Source: Chryseobacterium sp. (GTDB taxonomy: Bacteria; Bacteroidota; Bacteroidia; Flavobacteriales; Weeksellaceae). From it: a stretch of DNA of 38,555 nucleotides. The stretch covers positions 1 to 38,555 of the forward strand of contig QFQW01000031.1 of NCBI GenBank assembly GCA_003248755.1, given 5' to 3'. The notes under the pieces were generated by a model that was not told the DNA's origin, made no database searches, and worked only from the letters and a program-made list of their open reading frames with translations. Made by a program: the position numbers and the translations under genes. Each line of letters starts with the position of its first letter. The stretch's first letter is position 1. Below are positions 24,706 through 32,751 of the stretch, piece after piece.

Positions 24706-26055
24706 TTGAACACAATTCTAATTATCGACGACGAAGAAAAAATCAGAACATTACTTTCCAGAATTATTAGTCTTGAAGGTTTTGAAGTTTCCCAAGCTTC
24801 TGATTTGAAAAACGCTAAAAAACGACTTGAAATGTCAGAATTTGATGTCGTAATCAGTGATGTCAAACTTCCTGACGGAAGTGGTGTTGAGTTCTCCAGA
24901 ATCATCAAAGAAAAACATCCTGCAACCGAAGTGATTCTTCTGACGGCTTACGGCAATATTCCGGATGGAGTTCAGGCGATAAAAAATGGCGCTTTTGATT
25001 ATATCACAAAAGGCGATGATAACAACAAAATTATCCCGTTGGTGTACAAAGCTGTGGAAAAAGTGGTGCTCAACAAACGTGTTATTCAGCTCGAAAAGCA
25101 ATTGGGAGACAAGCTTTCTTTTGATAATATTATTGGAAAATCAAAAACCATTCAATCTGCAATTGAGTCTGCAAAAAAAGTAGCAGTTACCGATGCAACT
25201 GTCCTTTTAACGGGAGAAACAGGAACAGGAAAGGAAGTCTTTGCACAGGCTATTCATAATGCGAGCAACAGAACCAAACACAATTTTATTGCAATAAACT
25301 GTTCTGCTTTTTCTAAAGAATTGTTGGAAAATGAATTATTCGGGCACAAAGCGGGCGCATTTACTGGTGCAGTAAAAGATGCAAAAGGAATTTTCGAAGA
25401 AGCCAATAACGGAACTGTTTTCTTGGATGAGATTGGCGAAATGGCTTTAGATTTACAGGCAAAACTGCTGCGTGTTTTAGAATCGGGAGAATTTCTGAAA
25501 GTAGGAGACAACAAGCCTACGAAAGTCAATGTGAGAATAGTAGCGGCAACCAACCGTGATTTACAGAGTGAAATCGAGAATGGTAATTTCCGAGAAGACC
25601 TTTATTACCGTATTAATATTTTCAATATTCAGCTTCCTCCGCTTCGTGAAAGAGTGATTGATATTGAGGATTTGGCTAAATATTTTTTAATTAAATTCAA
25701 CAAAAAAGCTGGTAAGAAAAAGTCTGCCATTTCTCCAGAATACCTCGAAGCTTTGAAACAACATTCCTGGAAAGGAAACATCCGTGAACTTAGAAATATC
25801 ATCGAAAGAAGCATTATTCTAAGTGATAATGAAGAATTGAAAGTTGAAAGTTTACCAAGTGAATTTCAAATCTCAAACAACAACCAGCAACAATCAACCA
25901 AGCCTTTATCAGCATTTGAATTGGCGAGTGCAGAGAAAATTCACATCCAAAAAGTTCTGAATTACGCCAATGGAAATAAGACGAAAAGCGCAGAATTACT
26001 CGGAATTGCATTGACTACTTTGTACCGAAAAATAGAGGAGTATCAAATTAAATAA
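24706..26055 (+). CDS. Sigma-54-dependent response regulator (NtrC/AtoC type), probable regulator of kdp
   Basis: The 449-residue product has a receiver domain (phospho-acceptor Asp52 in DVVISDVKLPDGSG, acidic pocket Asp8/Asp9). An AAA+ domain follows with Walker A GETGTGKE at 170-177, the sigma-54 contact loop GAFTGA at 217-222, Walker B VFLDEIGE at 238-245 and the arginine finger region REDLYYRINIF. A Fis-type helix-turn-helix closes the protein (NGNKTKSAELLGIALTTLYR). The start is TTG at 24706; no in-frame ATG precedes the conserved ILIIDDEE. It would activate sigma-54 promoters when phosphorylated, most likely by the histidine kinase encoded at 34750. It replaces the OmpR-type KdpE expected beside kdp genes. 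ynfA follows after 6 nt. Confidence 0.92.
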   Translation: MNTILIIDDEEKIRTLLSRIISLEGFEVSQASDLKNAKKRLEMSEFDVVISDVKLPDGSGVEFSRIIKEKHPATEVILLTAYGNIPDGVQAIKNGAFDYITKGDDNNKIIPLVYKAVEKVVLNKRVIQLEKQLGDKLSFDNIIGKSKTIQSAIESAKKVAVTDATVLLTGETGTGKEVFAQAIHNASNRTKHNFIAINCSAFSKELLENELFGHKAGAFTGAVKDAKGIFEEANNGTVFLDEIGEMALDLQAKLLRVLESGEFLKVGDNKPTKVNVRIVAATNRDLQSEIENGNFREDLYYRINIFNIQLPPLRERVIDIEDLAKYFLIKFNKKAGKKKSAISPEYLEALKQHSWKGNIRELRNIIERSIILSDNEELKVESLPSEFQISNNNQQQSTKPLSAFELASAEKIHIQKVLNYANGNKTKSAELLGIALTTLYRKIEEYQIK

Positions 26056-26061
26056 AAGCCT

Positions 26062-26391
26062 ATGTCAATGATAAAGTCAATATTGATTTTCGTTCTTGCC
26101 GGACTTTGTGAAATTGGCGGAGGTTATCTCATTTGGCTTTGGCTAAAAGAAAACAAACCTTGGTGGTACGCTTTGATAGGTGCTTTTATCCTGATTCTTT
26201 ACGGTGTTGTTGCAACATTACAACCTGCCAATTTTGCAAGAACATACGCAACTTACGGAGGATTTTTTATCGTGATGTCGATTCTTTGGGCAATGAAGTT
26301 TGATAATTATGTTCCCGATAAATATGATATTATTGGAGCAATCGTTGCGCTTATCGGTGTTTTTATCATTTGTTATGCACCAAGAAGTTGA
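26062..26391 (+). CDS. YnfA-family (UPF0060) inner-membrane protein
   Basis: The 109-residue product has four membrane spans and the family signatures AGLCEIGGGYLIWLWL, LYGVVATLQPANFARTYATY and GGFFIVMSILWA. The family resembles small multidrug-resistance transporters; a few members are reported to export dyes or detergents, but physiological substrates are uncertain. It starts 6 nt after the regulator stop, so the two are co-transcribed. An internal ATG at 26068 would remove two residues. A terminator hairpin follows at 26529. Confidence 0.9.
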   Translation: MSMIKSILIFVLAGLCEIGGGYLIWLWLKENKPWWYALIGAFILILYGVVATLQPANFARTYATYGGFFIVMSILWAMKFDNYVPDKYDIIGAIVALIGVFIICYAPRS

Positions 26392-26528
26392 TTTAAATTA
26401 AATTATTTAAAACTAATATCAATTCCGATTTATTTAAAAGTTGACAATAAATAGCTGTAAAATTCACTTGGCACATAGCCGATTTCTGTAATTACCATTT
26501 TAGAAACCCTTTCAAAACGATAGTAATG

Positions 26529-26554
26529 ACCCTTTCAAAATGAAAGGGTTTTTT
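26529..26554 (+). terminator. Intrinsic terminator between ynfA and the kdp operon
   Basis: ACCCTTTCA at 26529-26537 pairs with TGAAAGGGT at 26541-26549 around AAA and is followed by TTTTTG. The left arm with flanking AAAA is duplicated at 26506-26517, so the right arm could pair with either copy. Confidence 0.8.
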
Positions 26555-26621
26555 GTTTTCAAAAATCTGTACATGATTTTAAATAATTGATATTTAATTA
26601 TTTATAAAATTATTTCCCATC

Positions 26622-26637
26622 TGGAATCCGATTTGAC
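26622..26637 (+). promoter_or_regulatory. Weak candidate sigma-54 promoter upstream of the kdp operon
   Basis: TGGAATCCGATTTGAC keeps the TGG of the -24 element and the TTG of the -12 element at the right spacing, but has GA where the near-invariant GC is expected. Transcription would start near 26647, before the first small gene at 26670. The call rests mainly on the nearby sigma-54 activator. Confidence 0.3.
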
Positions 26638-26669
26638 CATATTCTGGCATAATATAGAAAATGTAGGTT

Positions 26670-26783
26670 ATGCAAAAATGGAAAATCAGAATGTACAGGA
26701 GACTGAAACCCTGGCATCTATTAGCAATCCTTTATGGATCTATTATATTCTTTGGAATCACATACAGAATCTTTAATCAATAA
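26670..26783 (+). CDS. 37-residue basic membrane peptide at the head of the kdp operon
   Basis: The frame encodes a basic start (MQKWKIRMYRRLKPWH) followed by one hydrophobic span (LLAILYGSIIFFGITY). It begins after a 115-nt gene-free leader and ends 3 nt before the next small frame, with kdpF following. Spacing and a clean positive-inside single span support a real gene. No family is recognised. Confidence 0.5.
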   Translation: MQKWKIRMYRRLKPWHLLAILYGSIIFFGITYRIFNQ

Positions 26784-26786
26784 GCA

Positions 26787-26867
26787 ATGACAATTATTTT
26801 AACCCTCACGGGTCTGGTACTTTTTGTACTCTTCTTTTTAACCATTAAATCTTTTGAAAAAATATGA
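26787..26867 (+). CDS. 26-residue membrane peptide preceding kdpF
   Basis: The product is a single hydrophobic span with a short charged tail (MTIILTLTGLVLFVLFFLTI then KSFEKI). Its stop overlaps the kdpF start by four bases (ATGA at 26864-26867), which supports translation. It resembles KdpF in size and shape, ending FEKI where KdpF ends PEKF, so it may be a diverged KdpF duplicate. This is inference. Confidence 0.5.
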   Translation: MTIILTLTGLVLFVLFFLTIKSFEKI

Positions 26868-26941
26868 CCGCATTATTTATCATCGCCATCGCCGTATTTG
26901 CCTATATGTGCTATGTGCTTGTGAAACCCGAAAAATTTTAA
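26864..26941 (+). CDS. kdpF: K+-transporting ATPase subunit KdpF
   Basis: The 25-residue peptide MTALFIIAIAVFAYMCYVLV followed by KPEKF is a clear KdpF. KdpF is a lipid-like small subunit that stabilises the KdpABC complex in the inner membrane. It overlaps the preceding peptide gene by ATGA and precedes another small membrane peptide and kdpA. Length and the C-terminal PEKF match known KdpF proteins. Confidence 0.85.
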   Translation: MTALFIIAIAVFAYMCYVLVKPEKF

Positions 26942-26956
26942 AACGACTCAAAAGTA

Positions 26957-27073
26957 ATGAACAAGAAAACCAAAAATATTTTTAAAGAATGGGTGGAGTT
27001 AATTCTTTGGACGTCGTTCGTGATTGTTTTCATTTATGTGATTATAACGGTTAAAAATATTTCTGCGGTTTAA
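26957..27073 (+). CDS. 38-residue membrane peptide between kdpF and kdpA
   Basis: The product has a charged start (MNKKTKNIFKEWVELILWTS) and one membrane span (FVIVFIYVIITV). It lies 15 nt after kdpF and 46 nt before kdpA. Its position suggests an accessory subunit of the pump or of its assembly. No family recognised. Confidence 0.5.
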   Translation: MNKKTKNIFKEWVELILWTSFVIVFIYVIITVKNISAV

Positions 27074-27119
27074 AATCATTAACGAAGTTGAAAAGACAAA
27101 GTGACTTTAATCAAAAAAA

Positions 27120-28817
27120 ATGAATACAGAAATTTTAGGAATTATATTGATGTTTGCATTGGTGGTATTATTTGCTATTCCATTAGGGCGCTACATTGGT
27201 AAAATATTCAGCAACGAAAAAACTTGGCTCGATGTGATTTTTAATCCTATCGACAAACTATTTTATAAAGTTTCCGGCGTCGATCCTGAAAAGGAAATGA
27301 ACTGGAAACAACATCTTGGCGCATTACTTACCATCAATGTTGTCTGGTTTTTGTTTGGAATGTTTGTTTTAATGAATATGTCTTGGTTGCCATTAAACCC
27401 TGACAACAATCCATCAATGGGTGCCGAACTTGCATTTAATACCACGACAAGTTTTATTTGCAATACTAACCTACAACACTACTCTGGAGAGACTGGAATA
27501 TCTTATTTCGGACAACTTATACTAATGCTTTTCCAGTTTATAAGTGCGGGGTGTGGGATTGCTGCAGCAGCAGTTGTGTTTTTTGCAATGAAAGAGAAGA
27601 CAACCGAAAAATTGGGTAACTTTTACTTCTTTTTTGTAAGAAGCTGTACAAGAGTTTTGTTACCAATTGCTGTAGTTGTAGCTTCATTATTAGCTTTCAA
27701 CGGAACTCCAATGACATTTGAAGGAAAAGACCCGATTACAACTTTACAAGGTGATAAAGTAGAAGTCAGCCGTGGTCCTGTTGCAGCATTTGTTGCTATA
27801 AAGCATTTGGGGACTAACGGAGGTGGATTTTTCGGTCCCAACTCTGCACACCCATTTGAAAACCCCAACTACTTTACCAATATTGTCGAAATAGTTGCTC
27901 AAATGGTAATTCCTTTGGCAATGGTATTTGCAATGGGTTATATTTTAAGAAGAAAAAAATTGGCTTGGACTATTTTTGGTGTGATGACAGTTGGCTTTTT
28001 GCTTCTTACTATCCCAACTGTTTTTAACGAAATAGGTGGTAATCCAGCGATCGAAAAAATGGGGATTCCTCAGAATCTTGGGAGTATGGAGGGCAAAGAA
28101 GTTCGATTTGGATCTGCCGCTTCTGCTTATTGGAGTATTGCAACGACTGTAATCTCTACCGGTAGTGTCAATTCTATGCACGATAGTTTTACACCGCTCA
28201 GTGGTATGAATCAATTGCTTGGTATGATGGTCAATTGTTTCTACGGCGGAGTTGGTGTAGGTTTCTTAAACTTCTACATCTTTATTATTCTTGCCGTATT
28301 CATCAGTGGATTAATGGTAGGAAGAACTCCTGAATTTCTCGGTAAAAAAATAGAAGCCAAGGAAATGAAAATCGCAATGATTATTGCTCTTCTTCACCCT
28401 TTCTTAATTCTTGTAGGAACTGCAATTTCAAGTTATATGGTTGCTCACAATCCTGACGAATACGGAAGCTGGTTAAACAATCCGGGTTTCCACGGTTTCA
28501 GTGAGATGTTGTATGAATTTACTTCATCAAGTGCTAATAACGGAAGTGGTTTTGAAGGTTTAGCAGATAACAACCCATTCTGGAATATTGCCTGCGGAAT
28601 CGTAATGCTGATGGCAAGATATTTACCAATCATTGGTCCGGTTGCTATTGCAGGAAGTCTTGCCGCTAAAAAGTATATTCCTGAAAGTGCGGGAACACTT
28701 AAAACAGATACAGCAACATTTGGTTTAATGGTATTTGCAGTAATTGCAATTGTAGCTGCGTTGTCATTCTTCCCTGCGTTAGCATTAGGTCCAATCGCAG
28801 AGTATTTTTCACTTTAA
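27120..28817 (+). CDS. kdpA: K+-transporting ATPase subunit KdpA
   Basis: The 565-residue membrane subunit forms the K+-selective pore of the Kdp pump and is related to the SKT family of K+ channels. The four pore loops are visible as TTSFICNTNLQHYSGETG, HLGTNGGGFFGPNSAHPFEN, ISTGSVNSMHDSFTP and SSANNGSGFEGLADN, each carrying the expected selectivity glycine. Length matches the family (about 557-565). It is followed by kdpB after 17 nt. Confidence 0.97.
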   Translation: MNTEILGIILMFALVVLFAIPLGRYIGKIFSNEKTWLDVIFNPIDKLFYKVSGVDPEKEMNWKQHLGALLTINVVWFLFGMFVLMNMSWLPLNPDNNPSMGAELAFNTTTSFICNTNLQHYSGETGISYFGQLILMLFQFISAGCGIAAAAVVFFAMKEKTTEKLGNFYFFFVRSCTRVLLPIAVVVASLLAFNGTPMTFEGKDPITTLQGDKVEVSRGPVAAFVAIKHLGTNGGGFFGPNSAHPFENPNYFTNIVEIVAQMVIPLAMVFAMGYILRRKKLAWTIFGVMTVGFLLLTIPTVFNEIGGNPAIEKMGIPQNLGSMEGKEVRFGSAASAYWSIATTVISTGSVNSMHDSFTPLSGMNQLLGMMVNCFYGGVGVGFLNFYIFIILAVFISGLMVGRTPEFLGKKIEAKEMKIAMIIALLHPFLILVGTAISSYMVAHNPDEYGSWLNNPGFHGFSEMLYEFTSSSANNGSGFEGLADNNPFWNIACGIVMLMARYLPIIGPVAIAGSLAAKKYIPESAGTLKTDTATFGLMVFAVIAIVAALSFFPALALGPIAEYFSL

Positions 28818-28834
28818 TTCTTATCTATATTATA

Positions 28835-30871
28835 ATGAAAGGAAATAACAATTTGTTTCAGCCAGAATTGGTCAATGAGGCATTGAAGCAATCTTTTATA
28901 AAATTAAACCCTTCCAAAATGTTCCGAAATCCGGTAATGTTTATGGTTTGGGTAGGAACTCTCGTAATGGCAGGCGTTTGTGTTTGGATTGCAATGGGAG
29001 AACAAAGCCAAGGCAGTTTGGTTTACAATGTTATCGTAACCGCTGTTTTATTCATCACATTATTGTTTGCCAATTTTGCAGAAGCGATTGCAGAAGCGAG
29101 AGGAAAAGCTCAGGCAGATTCTCTTAGAAAAACAAGAGAAGAAACACCTGCAAAATGGATTAATCCACACGGAGAAATTTTCAATGATGAGTTAACAATT
29201 GTTCCCTCATCTCAGTTGAAAAAAGGAGACGTTTTCCTTTGCGAACCAGCCGATATCATTCCGTCGGACGGAGAAATTATCGAAGGTTTGGCTACAATTG
29301 ATGAAAGTGCCATCACAGGAGAATCTGCTCCTGTAATCCGTGAAGCGGGTGGAGATAAAAGCAGTGTAACAGGAGGTACGAAAGTTCTTTCTGATAAAAT
29401 CAAAGTAAAAGTTACAACGGAGCCAGGAGAAAGCTTCCTGGACAAAATGATTGCTTTGGTTGAAGGTGCTTCCAGACAGAAAACACCAAACGAAATTGCT
29501 TTAACAATTCTATTGGCTGGATTTACTTTAGTATTCATCATTGTTACAGTGACTTTAAAGCCATTTGGTGATTATGCTAATACGCCAATTACAATTGCAG
29601 CATTTATCTCATTATTTGTATGCCTTATTCCAACTACGATTGGTGGATTATTATCAGCAATCGGTATAGCAGGAATGGATAGAGCTCTGAGAGCCAATGT
29701 CATTACTAAAAGTGGTAAAGCGGTAGAAACTGCGGGAGATATTGACGTTTTATTATTAGATAAAACAGGAACGATTACTATCGGGAACAGAAAAGCTACG
29801 CATTTTCATCCTGCAAACGGAGTTGATGAAAAAGTCTTGATTAAAGCTGCTGTTCTAAGTTCTATGGCAGACGAAACGCCGGAAGGAAAATCAATTATAG
29901 AATTGGCAGGAATTAATCCCCTAAGCTATGAAGTAAAAGAACCTCAGTTTATCAGCTTTACTGCAGAAACAAGAAGTTCAGGGGTTGATTATGAAAACAC
30001 ACGTATCAGAAAAGGTGCAACTGACGCAATTAAAAATATTGTTACAAATGCGGGTAATACATTCCCAACAGAAGTTGCAGAAAGAGTCAGAGAGATTTCG
30101 CAAAACGGAGGAACGCCACTCGTGGTTTCAGAAAATGAAAAAGCACTTGGGGTTATAGAATTGCAGGATATCATCAAGCCGGGAATCAAAGAACGTTTTG
30201 ACCGTTTGAGAAAAATGGGGATCAAAACCGTGATGGTAACGGGGGATAACCCATTGACTGCAAAATTCATTGCCGAAAAAGCTGGTGTAGACGATTTTAT
30301 TGCAGAAGCAAAACCTGAAGATAAAATGAATTACATCAAAAAAGAACAAACCGAAGGTAGATTGGTTGCGATGATGGGTGATGGTACCAATGATGCACCG
30401 GCTCTTGCTCAGGCAGATGTGGGTGTTGCGATGAACAGCGGAACGCAGGCTGCAAAAGAAGCAGGAAATATGGTGGATTTGGATAATGACCCAACCAAAT
30501 TGATTGAAGTGGTGGAAATCGGAAAGCAGTTATTAATGACTCGTGGAACATTGACAACCTTCAGTATTGCGAATGATGTAGCGAAGTATTTTGCGATTGT
30601 TCCTGCATTATTTATTGCATCAATTCCAGCATTGCAAGGTCTTAATATTATGGGACTTCATTCTCCTGAATCTGCGATTCTTTCAGCAGTTATTTTCAAT
30701 GCGATCGTAATCCCAATGTTGATTCCATTAGCATTAAAAGGTGTGGCTTACAAACCAATTGGTGCAAGTGCATTGTTGAGAAGAAACCTTTTGATTTACG
30801 GTTTGGGAGGAGTAATTATTCCATTCATCGGTATCAAAATAATAGACCTAATCGTATCAGTATTTATCTAA
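28835..30871 (+). CDS. kdpB: K+-transporting P-type ATPase subunit KdpB
   Basis: The 678-residue subunit hydrolyses ATP for K+ uptake. The phosphorylated Asp309 lies in LLLDKTGTITIGNRK. The actuator motif is TGES (DESAITGESAPVI), and the hinge region shows AMMGDGTNDAPALAQADVG. A serine phosphorylation site known from E. coli KdpB (TGES) is kept. It lies between kdpA (17 nt) and kdpC, but the kdpB-kdpC gap is long at 113 nt and contains a possible hairpin (30882-30900 with 30955-30970). Confidence 0.97.
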   Translation: MKGNNNLFQPELVNEALKQSFIKLNPSKMFRNPVMFMVWVGTLVMAGVCVWIAMGEQSQGSLVYNVIVTAVLFITLLFANFAEAIAEARGKAQADSLRKTREETPAKWINPHGEIFNDELTIVPSSQLKKGDVFLCEPADIIPSDGEIIEGLATIDESAITGESAPVIREAGGDKSSVTGGTKVLSDKIKVKVTTEPGESFLDKMIALVEGASRQKTPNEIALTILLAGFTLVFIIVTVTLKPFGDYANTPITIAAFISLFVCLIPTTIGGLLSAIGIAGMDRALRANVITKSGKAVETAGDIDVLLLDKTGTITIGNRKATHFHPANGVDEKVLIKAAVLSSMADETPEGKSIIELAGINPLSYEVKEPQFISFTAETRSSGVDYENTRIRKGATDAIKNIVTNAGNTFPTEVAERVREISQNGGTPLVVSENEKALGVIELQDIIKPGIKERFDRLRKMGIKTVMVTGDNPLTAKFIAEKAGVDDFIAEAKPEDKMNYIKKEQTEGRLVAMMGDGTNDAPALAQADVGVAMNSGTQAAKEAGNMVDLDNDPTKLIEVVEIGKQLLMTRGTLTTFSIANDVAKYFAIVPALFIASIPALQGLNIMGLHSPESAILSAVIFNAIVIPMLIPLALKGVAYKPIGASALLRRNLLIYGLGGVIIPFIGIKIIDLIVSVFI

Positions 30872-30984
30872 ATTGTTAAACAAGGGAAAGAGTAAAGAAG
30901 TTGGTGTAAAAGTAATCTCAAAAGCTTTGGACCGTATCCAATTTTCCTCATCAGCTTCTTCTTTGCCCTTAAAAAATTAAAAAA

Positions 30985-31545
30985 ATGAAACAAAATATAT
31001 TACCAGCCATCAGATTAACGCTTTTCTGTGCGGTATTTTTTTCAGGATTCTATACACTTTTCATTTTCGGAATTGCACAAGCTGCTCCCAATAATGGAAA
31101 AGGAGAAATCATCGAACACAACGGCAAGAAATTTTACGCCAATGTGGGACAAAAATTTGACAAGGACGAATATTTCTGGTCACGTCCTTCGGCTGTAGAT
31201 TATAATGCTGCAGGAGCTGGAGGAAGTAACAAAGGACCTTCAAACCCGGATTATCTGAAAGATGTTGAAGGAAGAATCGAAAACTTTATGAAACACAATC
31301 CAACAGTTCAAAAATCTGATATTCCTTCTGACATCGTAACTGCGAGTGGAGCAGGTCTAGACCCGAACATCTCTGTTCAGGCAGCTAAAGTTCAGGCTCA
31401 AAGAATTGCTGATATCAGAAAGGTCGACATCAGTAAAGTCAATTCACTTATTGGAAAAAGTATCGAATCTCCTTTCCTGGGAATGTTCGGAACTGAAAAA
31501 ATTAACGTTTTAAAACTCAATATCGCATTAGACGGTTTGAAGTAA
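30985..31545 (+). CDS. kdpC: K+-transporting ATPase subunit KdpC
   Basis: The 186-residue product has one N-terminal membrane anchor (LTLFCAVFFSGFYTLFIFGI) and a periplasmic domain with the family motifs FWSRPSAVDYNAAGAGGSN, DIPSDIVTASGAGLDPNIS and GLDPNISVQAAKVQAQRIAD. KdpC is needed for assembly and K+ affinity of the pump. It follows kdpB after 113 nt and precedes a porin gene by 15 nt. Confidence 0.95.
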   Translation: MKQNILPAIRLTLFCAVFFSGFYTLFIFGIAQAAPNNGKGEIIEHNGKKFYANVGQKFDKDEYFWSRPSAVDYNAAGAGGSNKGPSNPDYLKDVEGRIENFMKHNPTVQKSDIPSDIVTASGAGLDPNISVQAAKVQAQRIADIRKVDISKVNSLIGKSIESPFLGMFGTEKINVLKLNIALDGLK

Positions 31546-31560
31546 ATTATATATTTAGAA

Positions 31561-32643
31561 ATGAAAAAACTATCATTACTGGCATTTTTAATGCTTGGAG
31601 CAGTTTCTACACTGCACGCTCAGGAAGAAACTAAAAACCCTTTAAAAATCTCTGGTTATGCAGAAGTGTATTATCAGTACGATTTTAATAATCCTGAGAA
31701 CAACACAAAACCGGGATTTGTGTACAGCCACAACAGAAACAATGAGGTCAATCTTAATTTAGGATTTGTAAAAGCAAACTACGAAACTGAAAAACTAAGA
31801 GCTAATGTAGCTTTGGGAGTTGGAACATATATGAATTCTAACTATGCGGCTGAACCGGGTGTTTTGAAAAATATTTATGAAGCTAACGTTGGGGTGAAAA
31901 TTTCAAAAAACAAAAATCTTTGGATTGATGCCGGGATTATGCCTTCTCACATCGGTTTTGAAAGTGCCATCAGTAAATATTGTTTTACTTTAACGAGAAG
32001 TATTCTGGCGGACAACTCTCCATATTTCGAAAGTGGCGCAAAAATTTCTTATTCAAGCGACAACGGAAAATGGTTTGTAAGTGGTTTGGTTCTTAATGGT
32101 TGGCAAAGAATCCAACGTGTAAACGGAAATTCGACAGTAGCCTTTGGGCACCAATTAACATACAGACCAACAGAAAAAATTACTTTAAACAGCAGTTCTT
32201 TCATTGGAAACGATAAACCGGACAATATTAAGCAAATGAGGTATTTCCACAACTTGTACGGAAGTTTCCAAATCAGCAAAAAGTTTGCTTTGATTACAGG
32301 TTTCGATATCGGTGCAGAGCAAAAAACTAAAGGAAGTGACCAGTACAACATTTGGTATTCTCCGGTTGTAATTGCCAAATATTCTCCAACAGAAAAATTA
32401 AGCATTGCTGCGAGAGGCGAATATTACAGCGATGAAAAAGGAGTAATGATTGCAACTGGAACAGCAAACGGATTCAAAACGTTTGGCTATTCTGTAAACG
32501 CAGATTATTGGATTCTTCCAAATCTGGTTTGGAGGACAGAACTTAAAAATCTTAGCAGTAAAGATGACATTTTTATTAATAGAGATAACGAACTTAAAAC
32601 AAACAACTTTATGGTAGTGACATCGCTAGCTGTAAGTTTTTAA
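31561..32643 (+). CDS. Outer-membrane beta-barrel porin (BBP2/OmpL-like), linked to kdp
   Basis: The 360-residue product has a signal peptide ending AVSTLHAQ and a mature beta-barrel opening KISGYAEVYYQYDFNNPEN. Alternating strands follow, and the protein ends with an aromatic residue (VVTSLAVSF), as usual for outer-membrane barrels. The stretch GVGTYMNSNYAAEPG and IDAGIMPSHIGFESAIS suits the putative porin-2 family. It is 15 nt after kdpC, so it is probably co-expressed and would let K+ or solutes cross the outer membrane when the pump is induced. The solute is not known. A terminator follows. Confidence 0.85.
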   Translation: MKKLSLLAFLMLGAVSTLHAQEETKNPLKISGYAEVYYQYDFNNPENNTKPGFVYSHNRNNEVNLNLGFVKANYETEKLRANVALGVGTYMNSNYAAEPGVLKNIYEANVGVKISKNKNLWIDAGIMPSHIGFESAISKYCFTLTRSILADNSPYFESGAKISYSSDNGKWFVSGLVLNGWQRIQRVNGNSTVAFGHQLTYRPTEKITLNSSSFIGNDKPDNIKQMRYFHNLYGSFQISKKFALITGFDIGAEQKTKGSDQYNIWYSPVVIAKYSPTEKLSIAARGEYYSDEKGVMIATGTANGFKTFGYSVNADYWILPNLVWRTELKNLSSKDDIFINRDNELKTNNFMVVTSLAVSF

Positions 32644-32668
32644 AAATCTCCATATTTACTAAAAAAAT

Positions 32669-32696
32669 CCTTGCCGGGAAACCGGTCGGGGTTTTT
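32669..32696 (+). terminator. Terminator of the kdp-porin operon
   Basis: CCTTGCCGG pairs with CCGGTCGGG around GAAA, with one mismatch and G-U pairs, and is followed by GTTTTTC. It separates the structural operon from the sensory genes. Confidence 0.75.
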
Positions 32697-32751
32697 CTGG
32701 TAAAAGATAAAATGTGAAAGGAATTTGCCTAACTTTCATTAAAAATTTTCG

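Noticed and set aside
26469..26485. Sigma-54 promoter beginning TGGCAC at 26469
   Set aside because: The -24 part is perfect, but the -12 part reads CGAT instead of TTGC, and a terminator at 26529 lies between it and the kdp genes.
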